Of a DNA stretch of 64,000 nucleotides, positions 11,121-24,256 are shown piece after piece; position 1 is the stretch's first letter; every line of letters starts with the position of its first letter. The translations under genes were made by a program, and so were the position numbers. The notes below the pieces were generated by a model that was given only the letters and a program-made list of their open reading frames with translations, did no database searches and was not told the origin of the DNA. This DNA is from Apoderus coryli. Taxonomy: Eukaryota; Arthropoda; Insecta; Coleoptera; Attelabidae. Location of the stretch: contig OU452213.1 in the NCBI GenBank assembly GCA_911728435.2, positions 2,149,834-2,213,833 on the forward strand, read 5' to 3'.

Positions 11121-12262
11121 CATACTGAATACAGCGGTGCTAAGAAAACAGCCACTTTCCGTACAAATAAGAAAGAAAGCAGCAAAAAGATATAACTTTT
11201 TAACTCGTCCCCGTAGCTATGGGGTGCGACCCCTCGTTGTAAAGGATTTTTCATACTGAATACAGTGGTATCAAGAAAACAGACACTTTCCGTGCAAATA
11301 AGAAAGAAAACAGTAAAAAAATGAAACTTTTTAACTAGTCCCCGTAGATATGGGGTGCGACACCTCGTTGTAAAGCCCTTTACATACTGAATACAGTGGT
11401 GTCAAGAAAATAGCCACTTTCGGTGCAACTAAGAAAGAAAACAGTGCAAATAAGAAAGTAAGCGGTAAAAAAATGTAACTTTTTACCTAGTCCCCGTAAA
11501 TATGGGGTGCGACCCCTCGTTGTAAAGGATTTTTCATATTGAATACAGTGGTGTCAAAAAAACAGACAGTTTCCGCGCAAATAAGAAAGAAAACAGTAAA
11601 AAAAATAAACTTTTTAATTAGTCCCCGTAGATATAGGATGCGACCCCTCCTTGTAAAATATTATTCATACTAAATACAGTGGTGTCAAGAAAACAGACAC
11701 TTTCCGTGTAAATAAGAAAGTAAACAGTAAAAAAATGTAACTTTTTAACTAGTCCCCGTAGATATGGGGTGCGACCCCTCGTTGTAAAGGATTTTTCATA
11801 CTGAATGCAGTGGTGTCAAGAAGACAGCCACTTTCCGTGCAAATAAGAGAGAATACAGTAAAAAAATGTAACTTTTTAACTAGTCCCCGTAGCTATGGGA
11901 TGCGACCCCTCGTTATAAAGGATTGTTCATACTGAATACAGTGGTGTCAAGAAAACAGACAGATTCCGTGCAAATAAAAAAGAAAACAGTAAAAAAATTT
12001 AACTTTTTAACCAGTCCCCGTAGCTATGGGGTGCGACCCCTCGTTGTAAAGCACTTTTCATACTGAATACAATGGTGCAAGAAAACAACCACTTTCCGCA
12101 CAAATAAGAAAGAAAACAGTAAAAAAATTTAACTTTTTAACTAGTCCCCGTAGATATGGGGTGCGACCCCTCGTTGTAAAGGATTTTTCATACTGAATAC
12201 AGTGCTGTCAAGAAAACAGACAGATTCCGTGCAAATAAGAAAGAAAGCAGTAAAAAACGGTA
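11121..12262. repeat. 131-bp satellite, nine units
   Basis: Units begin CATACTGAATACAGTGGTG at 11121, 11252, 11383, 11535, 11666, 11797, 11928, 12059 and 12189. The period is 131 bp, except that the third unit carries a ~21-bp internal duplication. Each unit includes CCCCGTAGATATGGGG followed by the perfect small hairpin GGGGTGCGACCCC. The last unit is truncated. It is not coding: a minus-strand open frame across 12141-12611 is only the repeat plus flank. Confidence 0.9.
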
Positions 12263-15200
12263 ACTTATTATAGGGCGTTTGAATTTTAACATCATTTAGC
12301 TTATTTTGAAGTTGTTTGGGTGATTTTTTTTTTATATAACCCTCAATTACTTTTGTCATAGATAAGACTACCACAAAACAACCGGGAAATCTCTCAAGGG
12401 ACTTGTTGTAGAATATTATAAAACGCATACCTACCGGAACTGTAGTTACAGTAATTAATAAAACATTACAACAGCTTAAACCTTCTTTGTGTATACCTAT
12501 TATAATACACGTTATACACACAACTGGGCAAACAACCTTTAAATACCTCTCTATATAATATAATAACAATATAATAAGAATAATAACTCTAAAGTTCATG
12601 AGAAAAGTCATAAAACCGTTATATTAAACTATCCACGAAAAACAACAAACAAAATCCAAGCGAAAATACTGCTGAACACAAAGTCCTTGTATTCATTGGC
12701 TATTTTTGTCCGCACTAACGTCGATATTTTCATTTGTTTTAGGAGGATACACATGTAGATACGAGGGAGGTCTAATAAGTCCGTGGCTGATTCTTGAGGG
12801 TATAAAAAATAGAAACATAAACTGAAAATCAATTATATTTCAACGTAAGTACCCTAACCCTGACCTAAATAGTAAAATATTATTACAGGTTTAATTCTAA
12901 CCAAACATGTTTCGAAAACTATGTTTCGTCATCAGTGATTATTTAAATATACCAAGAAAACGACGTTCACAATATTTAATAATAATATCACCAAGTAGTT
13001 ACGTAGCAGCTTTGGCAACACGTTATATAGGTAGATACACAATATTTTCCTGTTCCTGCGCTATCAAGGTCAAATAATTCCGTTTTTATAATATTCAATA
13101 TTCCACTTGGGTATTAAAATGGTCATTCGCTACACAAACGAATTTTATCGAAGTTTTATCAGTGAAAGTACCGGTTGTATATTATAACGAACATATAAAA
13201 GTAGGTAGGTAGCTAAATGTACAGGGACCGTCATGACAAATTGAATTACATCACCTCAGACAAAAAATCCAGAACAAGAAAAGGTTTTACCAGTCTATGG
13301 CTAAAATATATATAAAAAAAAGACAATTATTAGCCCTTCTCATTTCTAAATAGGCGTCTAGTTGTTTTAATTCACGAGATCATGGATTATAGAGAGTATG
13401 CAATGTGAAGTACACTGTAGATTCTTTCTGTTGTTATTACCCATAAGACTAGTTGACATTTCGTGTACGTACCATCGATTTTGTAACAGAAAATGAACGT
13501 TTTGTAAATCATAATAAATATAACGGCATTTTTTTTACAAATTAAGTATTATGTCGCTGGGTAGACTTGCATAATAAATCGTAATTGTTATAATAATAAT
13601 TATACTGCGTTAAAGTCATATAATTATAGCGATAATATTTTTTTTAACACACATAAATGGTGTCCCAAAGAAATCAAATTAAAACCAAAAGATTATTGAC
13701 AAAAAAAAAATGTACGCCACTGACTATAACTTTTTTATCTCTTATATTTTTTTCAGATGTTCTTCGTTTACACCCTGTATAATATATAGGAATACATTGT
13801 TGCCAAATAGCTTCAAGACCTTGTATAGACTGAGAAGGTCAACACAGGTCACAATTTATTTTCTAACAACTATAGGGAGCTATAATAAATTCTATTAAGC
13901 AAAGAAAACAATATCGTGCGTGCGTATCAAACTTTTATGGATAAAAATAATAAATATTTACAAATTCTGTTAACATAATGTGTACCTACAAAAATGTTTT
14001 AATAAAAAAAACTAACATTACACAGATATTAGATTGTATGGATGAACTCGTGTCAGCTTTACGATAAAGGTCATACAATTACCTTCAAATAAAATAAACA
14101 ACATTTTCAGACCTGATTAATTTAGTTCCAGTCTGCCAATCATACAGCATTGAGAGGAGTAAATTTTCTTCCCAAATCTGTCACTATCTCGCGGTCTATT
14201 TGCATATTCTAGATCTAGATTTACATCTATGGAACTTAAGATTTTTTTTAAATTATTTAATTGGTACGCCCCTGTCATTTCTAACATAGAAGTTCGAAAA
14301 TCAACGTTCAGTCTAAATAAATAATATAATAATAAATAATACGACCCTGTTCTTTAATAAACATATACGAAAATAAACGTTAACTCTAAATGTACTCATA
14401 CGGTTGTAATTCGCCTTAGATTATTCTTAAAAATATTTTTTAATATTATTCAAAAAATAAAGTACAGCTCTGCTCTGAATACTTCTAGAAAAAATCAACA
14501 CTTATCTAAAAATATATTTAAAAATGAACAAACTGCAAAAATTGAAACAAACTATGTTTCTTTATATATTTCGAATATTTTTTAATACGACCCTGTTCTT
14601 TAATAAACATATATATACAGTCCTTTCATTTTGAAATGGGATCCAACGATTTAATTTATTCTTGGTATACCAATAAAACATTTTCAGCTCTCAGCATTAT
14701 TTGAAATTATAAAATTGGGGTGCATTAAAATAATGCTTTTGTAGATACGCAGGGCTGGCCTTAGGATAGACAATCAATTTTATCAAAAATAATTTTAAAA
14801 AATATATTACATAGTCTAATTTGAAATCAATATTGAATTAAAAAAAAAGAGACAGGACCGTATTTAAAATAATTGTAGACCTATTTTCACATAACTATTG
14901 AAACAAAAATGGACTAACGACATTTTCCCTATTTCGAGGTTATGAAGTGTATATTTATGGTATACAGGGTGGGATAATATATACGTATCGGTCTCCCCCC
15001 AAATAAAATAAACATTTAAAGCATAAGAAAAATATTCTTTAAAATTAAGTTAATTTAATCCATACTATAGGATGCTTTTACATTTCACAATGATAATTAT
15101 TAGCAGACGCGTATTATACGATGTAAAAGTCGACTATCAAAATCACCTGATTGAGGAACCATCCAACCGTGTACCATCATAATAAGTTGTTACTGGGGCA

Positions 15201-17104
15201 GCATTTTAAAAATAACAACACCGGCCTTCATTGGAATGTCTTTTGTTGCAACTGAAATTGATTCACCGGCATTCAACAGTGTTGCCAAATAATTATGTGT
15301 ATATATACTATTCATTTAAATCAATCGATTGAAATCATGACCTTAATATCGTTTAAGGTACAACAAACAAAACCTTGATGAATTTTTATAATAATCTTTA
15401 TGATTCTCCTAGTTTAGCTGTTTCTATTTCCTGTTTAGTTTAGAGACCTGTCAAATTAGCTGTTACTGGACACAGTGTTGCCAATTCTAAAGGTCTCCGC
15501 GCATACAACGATGACGAAAAACACCATTTGTAAAGTGAAATTGGGTATACACGACAACAGTGTGTACTTTGCTCTTAGTGACCGATATGTTCGTTAAAAA
15601 AGTCAAATTTTGACATTATTATCAAAATCAAGGTAACATTTCTAAGTCACTGAGTATATTTTCTTACCAAGCTTTTGCTGCTTCAGCTTTTATCATTATT
15701 ACAACAACATCGTAACTGACGAATGCTGACTGACAAAATGATATTGTCAACATTTATTATTTGTTGTTATTTCTTTGTGGCTGTCTTTATTGTTATTAAT
15801 GCTTAGGTAATTGCATTTTTTAATTTGTTTTTCTTCGTAAAATACATAAATAAAAGTTCCCAGGAATTTCTCGCAATATCCTTCCTATAATTCTTTGAAT
15901 GCGTAGTAGAATTTACCGGATGATATCTTTTTTTTGTAAATTATTGTGGCTGTTTCTTAGAAGCCTTACATACGAGGGAGCATTCTTCTTGTGTGTAATC
16001 TCTTTCATGAATGGTGATGCTGTTTCTCTCTCATCTTCAAAGGGAACAGTCTACAAGGTCTCCAAAAAATGGGTCAATTGAAAATCGGTACCGGAGCAAC
16101 AATTGTCATAAAAAGCACTCACTAATTTTGATCCAAACAAATCGACGATGACGGTGGTTCCCATGAAGATTTTTAAAATAATTTGGGAACGACTACTGTT
16201 TTGACAACCGTTAATTCTCACGTAATCGCAGGTCATTGTCTATACCGATATAGCATGCTAAATTAATTGTATTTGAAATATAAACGTACTTTATAGTACC
16301 TAAGTATTTGTTATTACAAGTTCGTTCGTTGATCTCTTGTCGCTCGCTGTCTTGTGACTAGGGAACTAAGCAAAAAAAAAAACTAAATAATTCAACCATT
16401 AAAAAAATGTACTTTATAAAATACCAAATAACATTATAACCATTGTTTATACTTAGAGACGCATGAAATGTATGAGAAGCAAGTTAAAACTACTATCTAT
16501 CTGTCTAAGCGGATCAGTAATTTTATGAATCTAGATAACTTCAAGGTCTTCCGCTAAACCATAAGGCGAATCATATTTTATTAATCAAAAAAAAAAATTC
16601 AACACCACTACTTAATTGTCTCAAGAAAATGATGATCTTATTTTCTGAAACTTTCCACAAACATAATTATGCAAAGATAGCTTTGACCAGTTAAAACGAA
16701 TTGATCGGTGAAAATCCGAACATCAAAGTTTACGGTATAAACAAAACATAACCTTTAAGATTGTAAAAAAATAATAAACGAAATAACAAAAACAATAAAG
16801 AAATAAATACGCCAAGCATTTAAATTAATAATTTCAAACAGACCGAAATATTTTGATTATAATGGACCATGACCTTTCAGTGTTAAAAATGCAATTAAAA
16901 ATCATTTACCAGTTGGTATTAACAGATGTATTGTTATTATTATTTGTAATAATAATAATGTTTTACTAGTAAAACGCAAAAATATTAATTTCGTCACTTT
17001 AATCTTATGTTGATTTGTATGAAGCATTTTACGCTGTCTCCAAGATAAGAATAGGATAGCATTGGCATCTTGGAAACGGTTGGGGTTACAATGTTGGTTA
17101 AATT
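12263..17104. other. Gene-poor stretch
   Basis: Nearly 5 kb in which I recognise no gene. It holds ACAGGGTG termini near 14965, a TACGACCCTGTTCTTTAATA phrase repeated at about 14340 and 14583, and copies of CAGTGTTGCCA at about 15283 and 15470. Open frames are under 70 codons and low-complexity. Confidence 0.4.
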
Positions 17105-19245
17105 AGAGAAAAGTTGTACCTTTTAAACACCTTTTAAATGGTGTTTTCGAAATTAAACTAACTTTAGCCGTTTTCGAGAATTTTTGAAAAAACCATTTTT
17201 TGCAATTTTCGTTTTTATTTATTTCTGACGTTATTTTTACAGATATAAAAAAATTAAAAGCAGTTTCTCATTGTTACTTTTTGAGGAGAAAAAGATAGCG
17301 TTTACCAATTTTCACTACGACGTTTCGTTTTTGAAAGACCATCATAAACTTCGTTTTTTAAATACAGCCCTGGCTTTTTTATAGTTAAATTTCATGCCAT
17401 TTGCAATTCAAAAATAGAAAAAAGTTGTACCATTTAAACACGTTTTAAATGGTGTTTTCAAAACTAAACTAACTCTAGCCGTTTTCGAGAATTTTTGAAA
17501 AAACCATTTTTTGCAATTTTCGTTTTTATTTATTTCTGACGTCATTTTTACAGATATAAAAAAATTAAAAGCACTTTCTCATTGTTAGTTTTTACTGAGA
17601 AAAAGATAGCGTTTACCAATTTTCACTACGACGTTTCGTTTTTGAAAGACCATCATAAACTTCGTTTTTTAAATACAGCCCTGGCTTTTTTATAGTTAAA
17701 TTTCATGCCATTTGCAATTCAAAAATAGAGAAAAGTTGTACCATTTAAACACGTTTTAAATGGTGTTTTCAAAAGTAAACTAACTCTAGCCGTTTTCGAG
17801 AATTTTTGAAAAAATGATTTTTTGCAATTTTCGTTTTTATTTATTTCTGACGTTATTTTTACAGATATAAAAAAATTAAAAGCACTTTCTCATTGTTACT
17901 TTTTGAGGAGAAAAAAATAGCTTTACCAATTTTCATTGCAACGTTTCGTTTTTGAAAAACCATCATCAACTTCGTTTTTTAAATACAGCCCTGGCTTTTT
18001 TATAGTTAAATTTCATGCCATTTGCAATTCAAAAATAGAGAAAAGTTGTACCGTTTAAACACCTTTTAAATGGTGTTTTCAAAAGTAAACTTACTCTAGC
18101 CGTTTTCGAGAATTTTTGAAAAAACCATTTTTTGCAATTTTCGTTTTTATTTATTTCTGACGTTATTTTTACATATATAAAAAAATTAAAAGCACTTTCT
18201 CATTGTTACATTTTGAGGAGAAAAATATAGTGTTTACCAATTTTCACTACGACGTTTCGTTTTTGAAAAACCATCATCAACTTCGTTTTTTAAATACAGC
18301 CCTGGCTTTTTTATAGTTAAATTTCATGCCATTTGCAATTCAAAAATAGAGAAAAGTTGTACCATTTAAACACGTTTTAAATGGTGTTTTCAAAAGTAAA
18401 CTAACTCTAGCCGTTTTCGAGAATTTTTGAAAAAACCATTTTTTGCAATTTTCGTTTTTATTTATTTCTGACGTTATTTTTACAGATATAAAAAAATTAA
18501 AAGCACTTTCTCATTGTTACTTTTTGAGGAGAAAAATATAGTGTTTACCAATTTTCACTACGACGTTTCGTTTTTGAAAAACCATCATCAACTTCGTTTT
18601 TTAAATACAGCCCTGGCTTTTTTATAGTTAAATTTCATGCCATTTGCAATTCAAAAATAGAGAAAAGTTGTACCATTTAAACACGTTTTAAATGGTGTTT
18701 TCAAAAGTAAACTAACTCTAGCCGTTTTCGAGAATTTTTGAAAAAACCATTTTTTGCAATTTTCGTTTTTATTTATTTCTGACGTTATTTTTACAGGTAT
18801 GAAAAAATTAAACGCACTTTCTCATTGTTACTTTTTGAGGAGAAAAAGATAGCGTTTACCAATTTTCACTGCAACGTTTTGTTTTTGAAAAACCATCATC
18901 AACTTCGTTTTTTAAATACAGCCCTGGCTTTTTTATAGTTAAATTTCATTCCATTTGCAATTCAAAAATAGAGAAAAGTTGTACCATTTAAACACGTTCT
19001 AAATGATGTTTTCAAAAGTAAACTAACTCTAGCCGTTTTCGAGAATTTTTGAAAAAACCATTTTTTGCAATATTCGTTTTTATTTATTTCTGAGGTCATT
19101 TTTACAGATATAAAAAAATTAAAAGCACTTTCTCATTGTTACTTTTTAAGGAGAAAAAGATAGCGTTTCCCAATTTTCACTACGTCGTTTCGTTTTTGGA
19201 AAACCATCATCAACTTGGTTTTTTTCAATACGATCCTGGATTTTT
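17105..19245. repeat. ~311-bp satellite, seven direct units
   Basis: The repeated phrase GAGAAAAGTTGTACCATTTA recurs near 17106, 17417, 17728, 18038, 18349, 18660 and 18971 (period 310-311 bp). Other fixed phrases are GCCGTTTTCGAGAATTTTTG and AAATACAGCCCTGGCTTTTT. Units are very similar to each other. The same satellite forms a second array at 40765-42810. Confidence 0.95.
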
Positions 19246-19257
19246 TATTGTTGTTGT

Positions 19258-19870
19258 TTTAGTGAATATTTGTAAACGATATGTTTTTCTCCTCAAAAAG
19301 TAACATTGAGAAAGTGCTTTTAATTTTTTTATATCTGTAAAAATAACGTCAGAAATAAATAAAAACGCAAAATTGCAAAAAATGGTTTTTTCAAAAATTC
19401 TAGAAAACGGCTAAAGTTAGTTTACTTTTGGAAACACCATTTTTAAAAGGTGTTTGAATTGAAAATGGCTTTAAATTTAACAATAAAAAATCCAGGGCCG
19501 TATTGAAAAAAACCAAGTTGATGATGGTTTTTCAAAAACGAAACGTCGTAGGGAAAATTCGTAAACGCTATCTTATTCTCCTCAAAAAGTAACAATGACA
19601 AAGTGCTTTTAATTTTTTTATATCTGTAAAAATAACGTCAGAAATAAATAAAAACGAAAATTGCAAGAAATGGTTTTTTCAAAAGTTCTCGAAAACGGCT
19701 AAAGTTAGTTTACTTTTGAAAACACCATTTAAAAGGTGTTTAAATTGTGCAACTTTTCACTATTTTTGAATTGAAAATGGCTTGAAATTTAACTATAAAA
19801 AATCCAGGGCTGTATTTAAAAAACGAAGTTGATGATGGTTTTTCCAAAACAAAACGTCGTAGTGAAAATG
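19258..19870. repeat. Two inverted units of the 311-bp satellite
   Basis: Immediately after the direct array the satellite continues in the opposite orientation. TTTTTCTCCTCAAAAAGTAA, TAAAAATAACGTCAGAAATA and CCAGGGCTGTATTTAAAAAA are reverse complements of phrases in the direct units. With the last direct units this makes an inverted repeat with arms of about 600 bp and a spacer of only a few tens of bases. Confidence 0.9.
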
Positions 19871-21014
19871 TGTGTGGGTTTCGATCGATTTTGGAAGTAT
19901 ATACAGTATGTTTCATTAACAATTCCTTAAACTGGAGATACTAGGGATAAAATAATGGGCAATGACCCAAAATATGTTAACGGAATTTTATTTCTAGTTT
20001 TGAAACATAATCTGTATAAATTATCATGGTCCGTTCCATTCTATTTGCGCATACCCCGTATACAGATTAATGCATAGTGGATATTAAGTTACACTTATAC
20101 ACTATTTCATTTAATAGATGAAATTTGAATATATCACAAAGTGAAATACAATCATATACTATTCAAAACATTATTTTGTTAATATGTTTTACATAGATAG
20201 ATTTGCAATGGAACCTACATATATACAAAATAATTAGACCACAGCAAAGAAAATGTCGTTTATACAATTGGCAAACCATTAAGAGTAAGTACTATATTAT
20301 GTTGTATAGCTTTATTATGTAACATTATTTGTAATCAAATTCAACAACACAAGTTTTACATGTTTCTAACTGTAATAATGCAGTACCAAGTAATTCCAAA
20401 AGATCTGGTCCCATAACCTCCTGCATAAATATAAAAACCTTCGATATTTTACTTTGTATCAATCTACACTCTAAAAAGTAACTTGTGAACTCACAAATTA
20501 AATCAATATTTATTTATTGTCAACTAAAGAGCAGTCTCTATAAAAAGGCTTTCGAAGATTTGCCGAGCAAGTGAGTCAAGAGATATTCCTGAAGACACTA
20601 CATTGAGTTCTAATAATAAGTAGGTACTGTTATAACGAGCCACAAAAATGCCATTGGGTCTTAGTCACAACACACTTGTCTTCACTATGTTTTTCATTCT
20701 TCTTTCTGTCTTTTAATTTAATATGCGTTCGCAGGTGCAAATTCCTGATGTATTATTATTATCTTCTTGTATTTTAAAATCGAATTCTTCATCGTCTGGA
20801 AGCTCGTGTGAATCGCTCAAAAATTAATGCACATTCAAAAAGTCACCTACTGTATAAAAAGCTTTTTCTAACACACAGTAGAGCTTTACGGAATCGAGGA
20901 AGGGATGATAGAAATTTGATTTCCATTGGCAGATGGTTATGCATTTTTTTTGCATTGTATATAATTTATTTATTTATTGTCATTACCAAAAAAGGTTTAC
21001 ACAAGTCATATTAA
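19871..21014. other. Unannotated stretch
   Basis: No gene recognised. A frame at 20808-21014 has no family resemblance I can name. Its tail overlaps the ATTTATTTATTTATTG run that belongs to the 3' end of the next LINE. Confidence 0.4.
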
Positions 21015-22612
21015 ATATTAAAATATTACAGTACACAACATAAAAACATAGAAATGTATATAACTTAATCAAAACAGAAAGTCAGTGCTGAGGAATTCAT
21101 CAATGGAGTAAAAAGCCTGGTCAATTAAGTAGTTTTTCAATCTATTTTTGAACATTGCAAGGCTCAGTGTTTTCAAACTATCTGGAAAATGATTATAGCA
21201 TGTGGGACCATAATAATTCACAGAATTTCTGCTTCTACCCAACCTCATATATTCAGGAAGAATGTCATTTTTGTTTCTGGTATTGTGGTTGTGAACTTCA
21301 TCATGCCTTATGTACAGATTGTAATTATTTTTCACATACATAATTGAATTGTAGATATAGAGACACGGGAGTGTAATTATTTTACATTCTTTAAATTTAG
21401 GTCTGACATCCTCTCTAAACTTTAAATCTGTCATTATTCGCACCACTCGTCTTTGAGTTGCGAATACCCGACTAGCATGACAAGAGTGTCCCCAAATTGA
21501 CAAAGCATATGAAGCCACACTGTGAAAAAGTCCATAATATGCTGATTTCAAAACATTAAAAGAGACTTCACCCTTCAAGCTTCGCAACATGAACACAACC
21601 TTAGACAACTTGGCAATGGTAACCTCGACATGACCCGCCCAGGTCAGCTTTTGGTCCAAAGTGACATCCAAAAACTTTACAAGACCATCAGAAACAGCAA
21701 CATCCGTCTCACGTAATGTAAATATTTTAGTAGCTGTTTTATTGGCATTCATACAGAGTTTGTTAGCTGCAAACCAGTCCGCAGCCCTCGACTGTGAATT
21801 AATCATACTTGAGGCCAGAACATCACTCGACAGTTCAACATCGACAATAGTTGAATCGTCTGCAAACAATGTCAGGTCAGAGCATGGCAGATGTAGCGGT
21901 AAATCATTAATGAAAATCAAAAACAATAGAGGTCCGAGCACCGAGCCCTGTGGGACTCCACAAGAGCTCAACAAGGGCTGAGAAGACTTTGACTCAAACA
22001 TCGTTACGACATTCCTACCTGTGAGATAGGAACTCAGCAAATGAATCGAATTCGCACTCATATCGTATCGCTCCAGTTTACCCAACAAGATATCGTGTGA
22101 AACGCAATCAAACGCCTTTGTTAAATCAAGAAAAGAAGCCCCCACAAGCCTTCTACTCTCAAAAGCGGTTATAACGCTATTTATAAAGTTTTCTATAGCT
22201 GAAACGGTGTTAAGTTTCGGTCTAAATCCAAATTGTTTCGGAGAAAATAAATTATTTCTTTCAAAATAGTTGGCTAATTGTTTAAAGAGTATCTTTTCAA
22301 AAATTTTGCCTAGAACAGGCACTATAGAAATAGGGCGATAGTTGTTCAATTCATCTGGAGATCCTTTTTTGAATAACGGTATAATTTTGCTAAATTTCAG
22401 ACAACTCGGAAACATACCGGATGAGATCGCCAAATTAATCAATATTGTCAATGGTATAATTATTATATCCTTAATATACTCGTATTTAATGATTACGATA
22501 TTCAAATCAAAAATGTCTTTCGAGCTTTTATTTTTAAAAGAGTTTATTATATCTCTCATCTCAATAAAAGATATTTCATTAAACTCAAGTAAAACTAGTA
22601 TCATCAGCAAAG
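21015..22612 (-). mobile_element. LINE reverse transcriptase, nearly intact ~500-codon C-terminal part
   Basis: Read on the minus strand from about 22610 to 21069 as one open frame of about 513 codons. It contains the RT fingers/palm (IIPLFKKGSPDELNNYRPIS, SPKQFGFRPKLNTVSAIE, SFLDLTKAFDCVSHDILLGK), GVPQGSVLGPLLFLIFINDL, the catalytic LFADDSTIV box, and a thumb region (VKFLDVTLDQKLTWAGHVE). The C-terminal tail ends in NRLKNYLIDQAFYS. The style is that of Jockey/CR1-group elements. The endonuclease is missing, and the 5' edge abuts another LINE scrap at about 22600. An intact long frame suggests a younger insertion than the other LINEs here. Confidence 0.85.
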
Positions 22613-22990
22613 AGACATACTTTACCGCTGATGTCTAGGCACGTAATGTCGTTGATAAATAGCAAAAACAAAATAGGACCCAACACCGAACCCTGAGGGA
22701 ACTCCAGAATCCATCGGCCTGCATTGACCCTCACACACTGACTTCTGTTGCTCAGGTACGACTTAAACCATCCCAGTGAAACCCCCCGAATTCCGTAGTG
22801 TTGTAGAAAGAGATTGTTCAAGTTGGAGTAAACATTGTTGAAGACGGATAATATAGCATCATTAGTGCATTTGTTAGCTAAAAATCCAAATTGGTGGCTA
22901 GTTAATACTTCATATTTGTGCAGAAATGATAGAAGTAAAATTGGACGATAGTTTGAAGCTTGATCCTTATCGCCGCCCGAATCCAAAGCC
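22585..22990 (-). mobile_element. Internally deleted LINE RT fragment
   Basis: Minus-strand frame with ASNYRPILLLSFLHKYEVLT, HQFGFLANKCTNDAI, YLSNRSQCVRVNAG, FPQGSVLGPILFLLFINDIT and CLFADDTSF. The segment between the finger motifs and the LSNR region is shortened, including the palm aspartate region. It runs into the LINE at 21015-22612 right after its FADD box, so two unrelated fragments are joined. Confidence 0.75.
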
Positions 22991-23275
22991 AGTAAAGACG
23001 CAACAGTCGTCGTTAGTAGTTCAAATCAATAATTCCTGTAGTATTTACTTGCACCTAATCTCCACAATTTCATCGTATCCTACAGCTAAATGATGACCCC
23101 GTTTCAAAAATATGAAACACATATTTTATTGCAATCTTACAATATATTTTAATACCATTAAAATTGCTGATTATTTATCTTCCTCGAACGATAAACTAGG
23201 CAAAGAGTAGGTGACATTTTATAATCTACAGTGCCGAATCTATTTCTATGAATTAGAAATTGTACAACTTAAATT
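22991..23275. other. Unannotated stretch
   Basis: No recognised feature. Confidence 0.3.
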
Positions 23276-23384
23276 ACAGGGTGCTCAAAAAAAAAAATCA
23301 TCATGGAACAAACTCAATTCCACAGCGTGTCAAAGTTTGATCTGTGGTCACTGGCTTTGACCAATTTTTTGGGACACCCTATAG
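23276..23384. mobile_element. Miniature element with CCCTATA/ACAGGGTG inverted ends
   Basis: The left end TACAGGGTGCTCAAAAAAAA and the right end (other strand) TATAGGGTGTCCCAAAAAAT are inverted repeats of about 20 bp around a ~70-bp non-coding core. Confidence 0.5.
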
Positions 23385-24020
23385 ACTGTTTCCGTTGAAG
23401 ACAGCATGAAATTACACCTAAGAAACAATCCTACTGGGTAAAAATGCGTATAACATCAACGATCTGATTCAATAAAATTCATAAATGAAAATAAACTTTT
23501 TGGAATTTTAAACAAACCATTGAGTAACGTAAACACAAACAGTATAAGGCATCTGATGATAGCAGCCTTATTATGATGCTTACTACAGTGCTTTTTTATG
23601 GGCTTTTTTGATTGATAAACATTTTATACAGTGAGTCCAGTGAACTCTAAATAAAATAATATACAACTCGTTTCATTCATAGGCACCTATACATCTTTCA
23701 ACTAAAAATAGGCCGACCATCGATGTTTAGAATAGCGTTTTATGATGCGTACATGAAGGCCAAGAGGTAAGTTCATGTGCATAATATGCAGTATACAGAG
23801 CGTCCCGAAATATTTCCACTTTTATAGAAAACAAACTTGAATGTACAAGCCACAGGCCGAGGGCAACTCGCTTGAAGGATTCTCTATGACAAAATGTTGC
23901 CCGAGGAGTATTCGATAAGATAATTTTTTACTTTGTATATATCAAAAATTTGATTGTCAATCTGACGTTTAATAATTTTCAATACAAAATGTATTAGTTT
24001 TAATCAAACAAATATTATTC
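23385..24020. other. Unannotated stretch
   Basis: No gene seen. A CGTCCCGAAATATTTCCACT phrase near 23810 resembles the body of other insect dispersed repeats. Confidence 0.3.
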
Positions 24021-24021
24021 A

Positions 24022-24255
24022 TTGTTATTTAAAACTACAGTTGTGAAAAGTACAATTGGTAAATGTTAAATTGGAAGAAGAGTTTGCTGAAGTTGACGGA
24101 TTGTTAATTTCCACTGTTGAAGAAATTCCTCGCATGGTGTTGATTATTTCACCATGGCGTTCTTGGTTAATATTCAAGTACGGTTTAATTGAATTAGAGC
24201 TGCTATGTCCTGTTATTTTTATTAATTGCTGTTCAGGATTTCCTTTATTTGCCAA
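24022..24255 (-). mobile_element. Tyrosine-recombinase C-terminal remnant (Crypton-like)
   Basis: The minus-strand frame contains LIKITGHSSSNSIKPYLNIN followed by ERHGEIINTMR. The G-H-S-S...Y spacing matches the C-terminal catalytic region of tyrosine recombinases, where the conserved His is followed about 9-10 residues later by the nucleophilic Tyr. The tail TFTNCTFHNCSF resembles the short Cys/Asn-rich endings seen in eukaryotic Crypton-type recombinases. Everything N-terminal is missing and is replaced at about 24258 by a LINE fragment. Family recognition is from motif spacing only. Confidence 0.5.
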
Positions 24256-24256
24256 A

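Noticed and set aside
11121..12262. CRISPR-like array
   Set aside because: There is no direct-repeat/unique-spacer structure. The whole 131-bp unit is repeated, and the host is an insect with spliceosomal introns.
12141..12611. 156-codon minus-strand open frame
   Set aside because: It spans the last satellite unit and flanking AT-rich sequence. The hydrophobic runs come from AT-rich codons and there is no recognisable domain.
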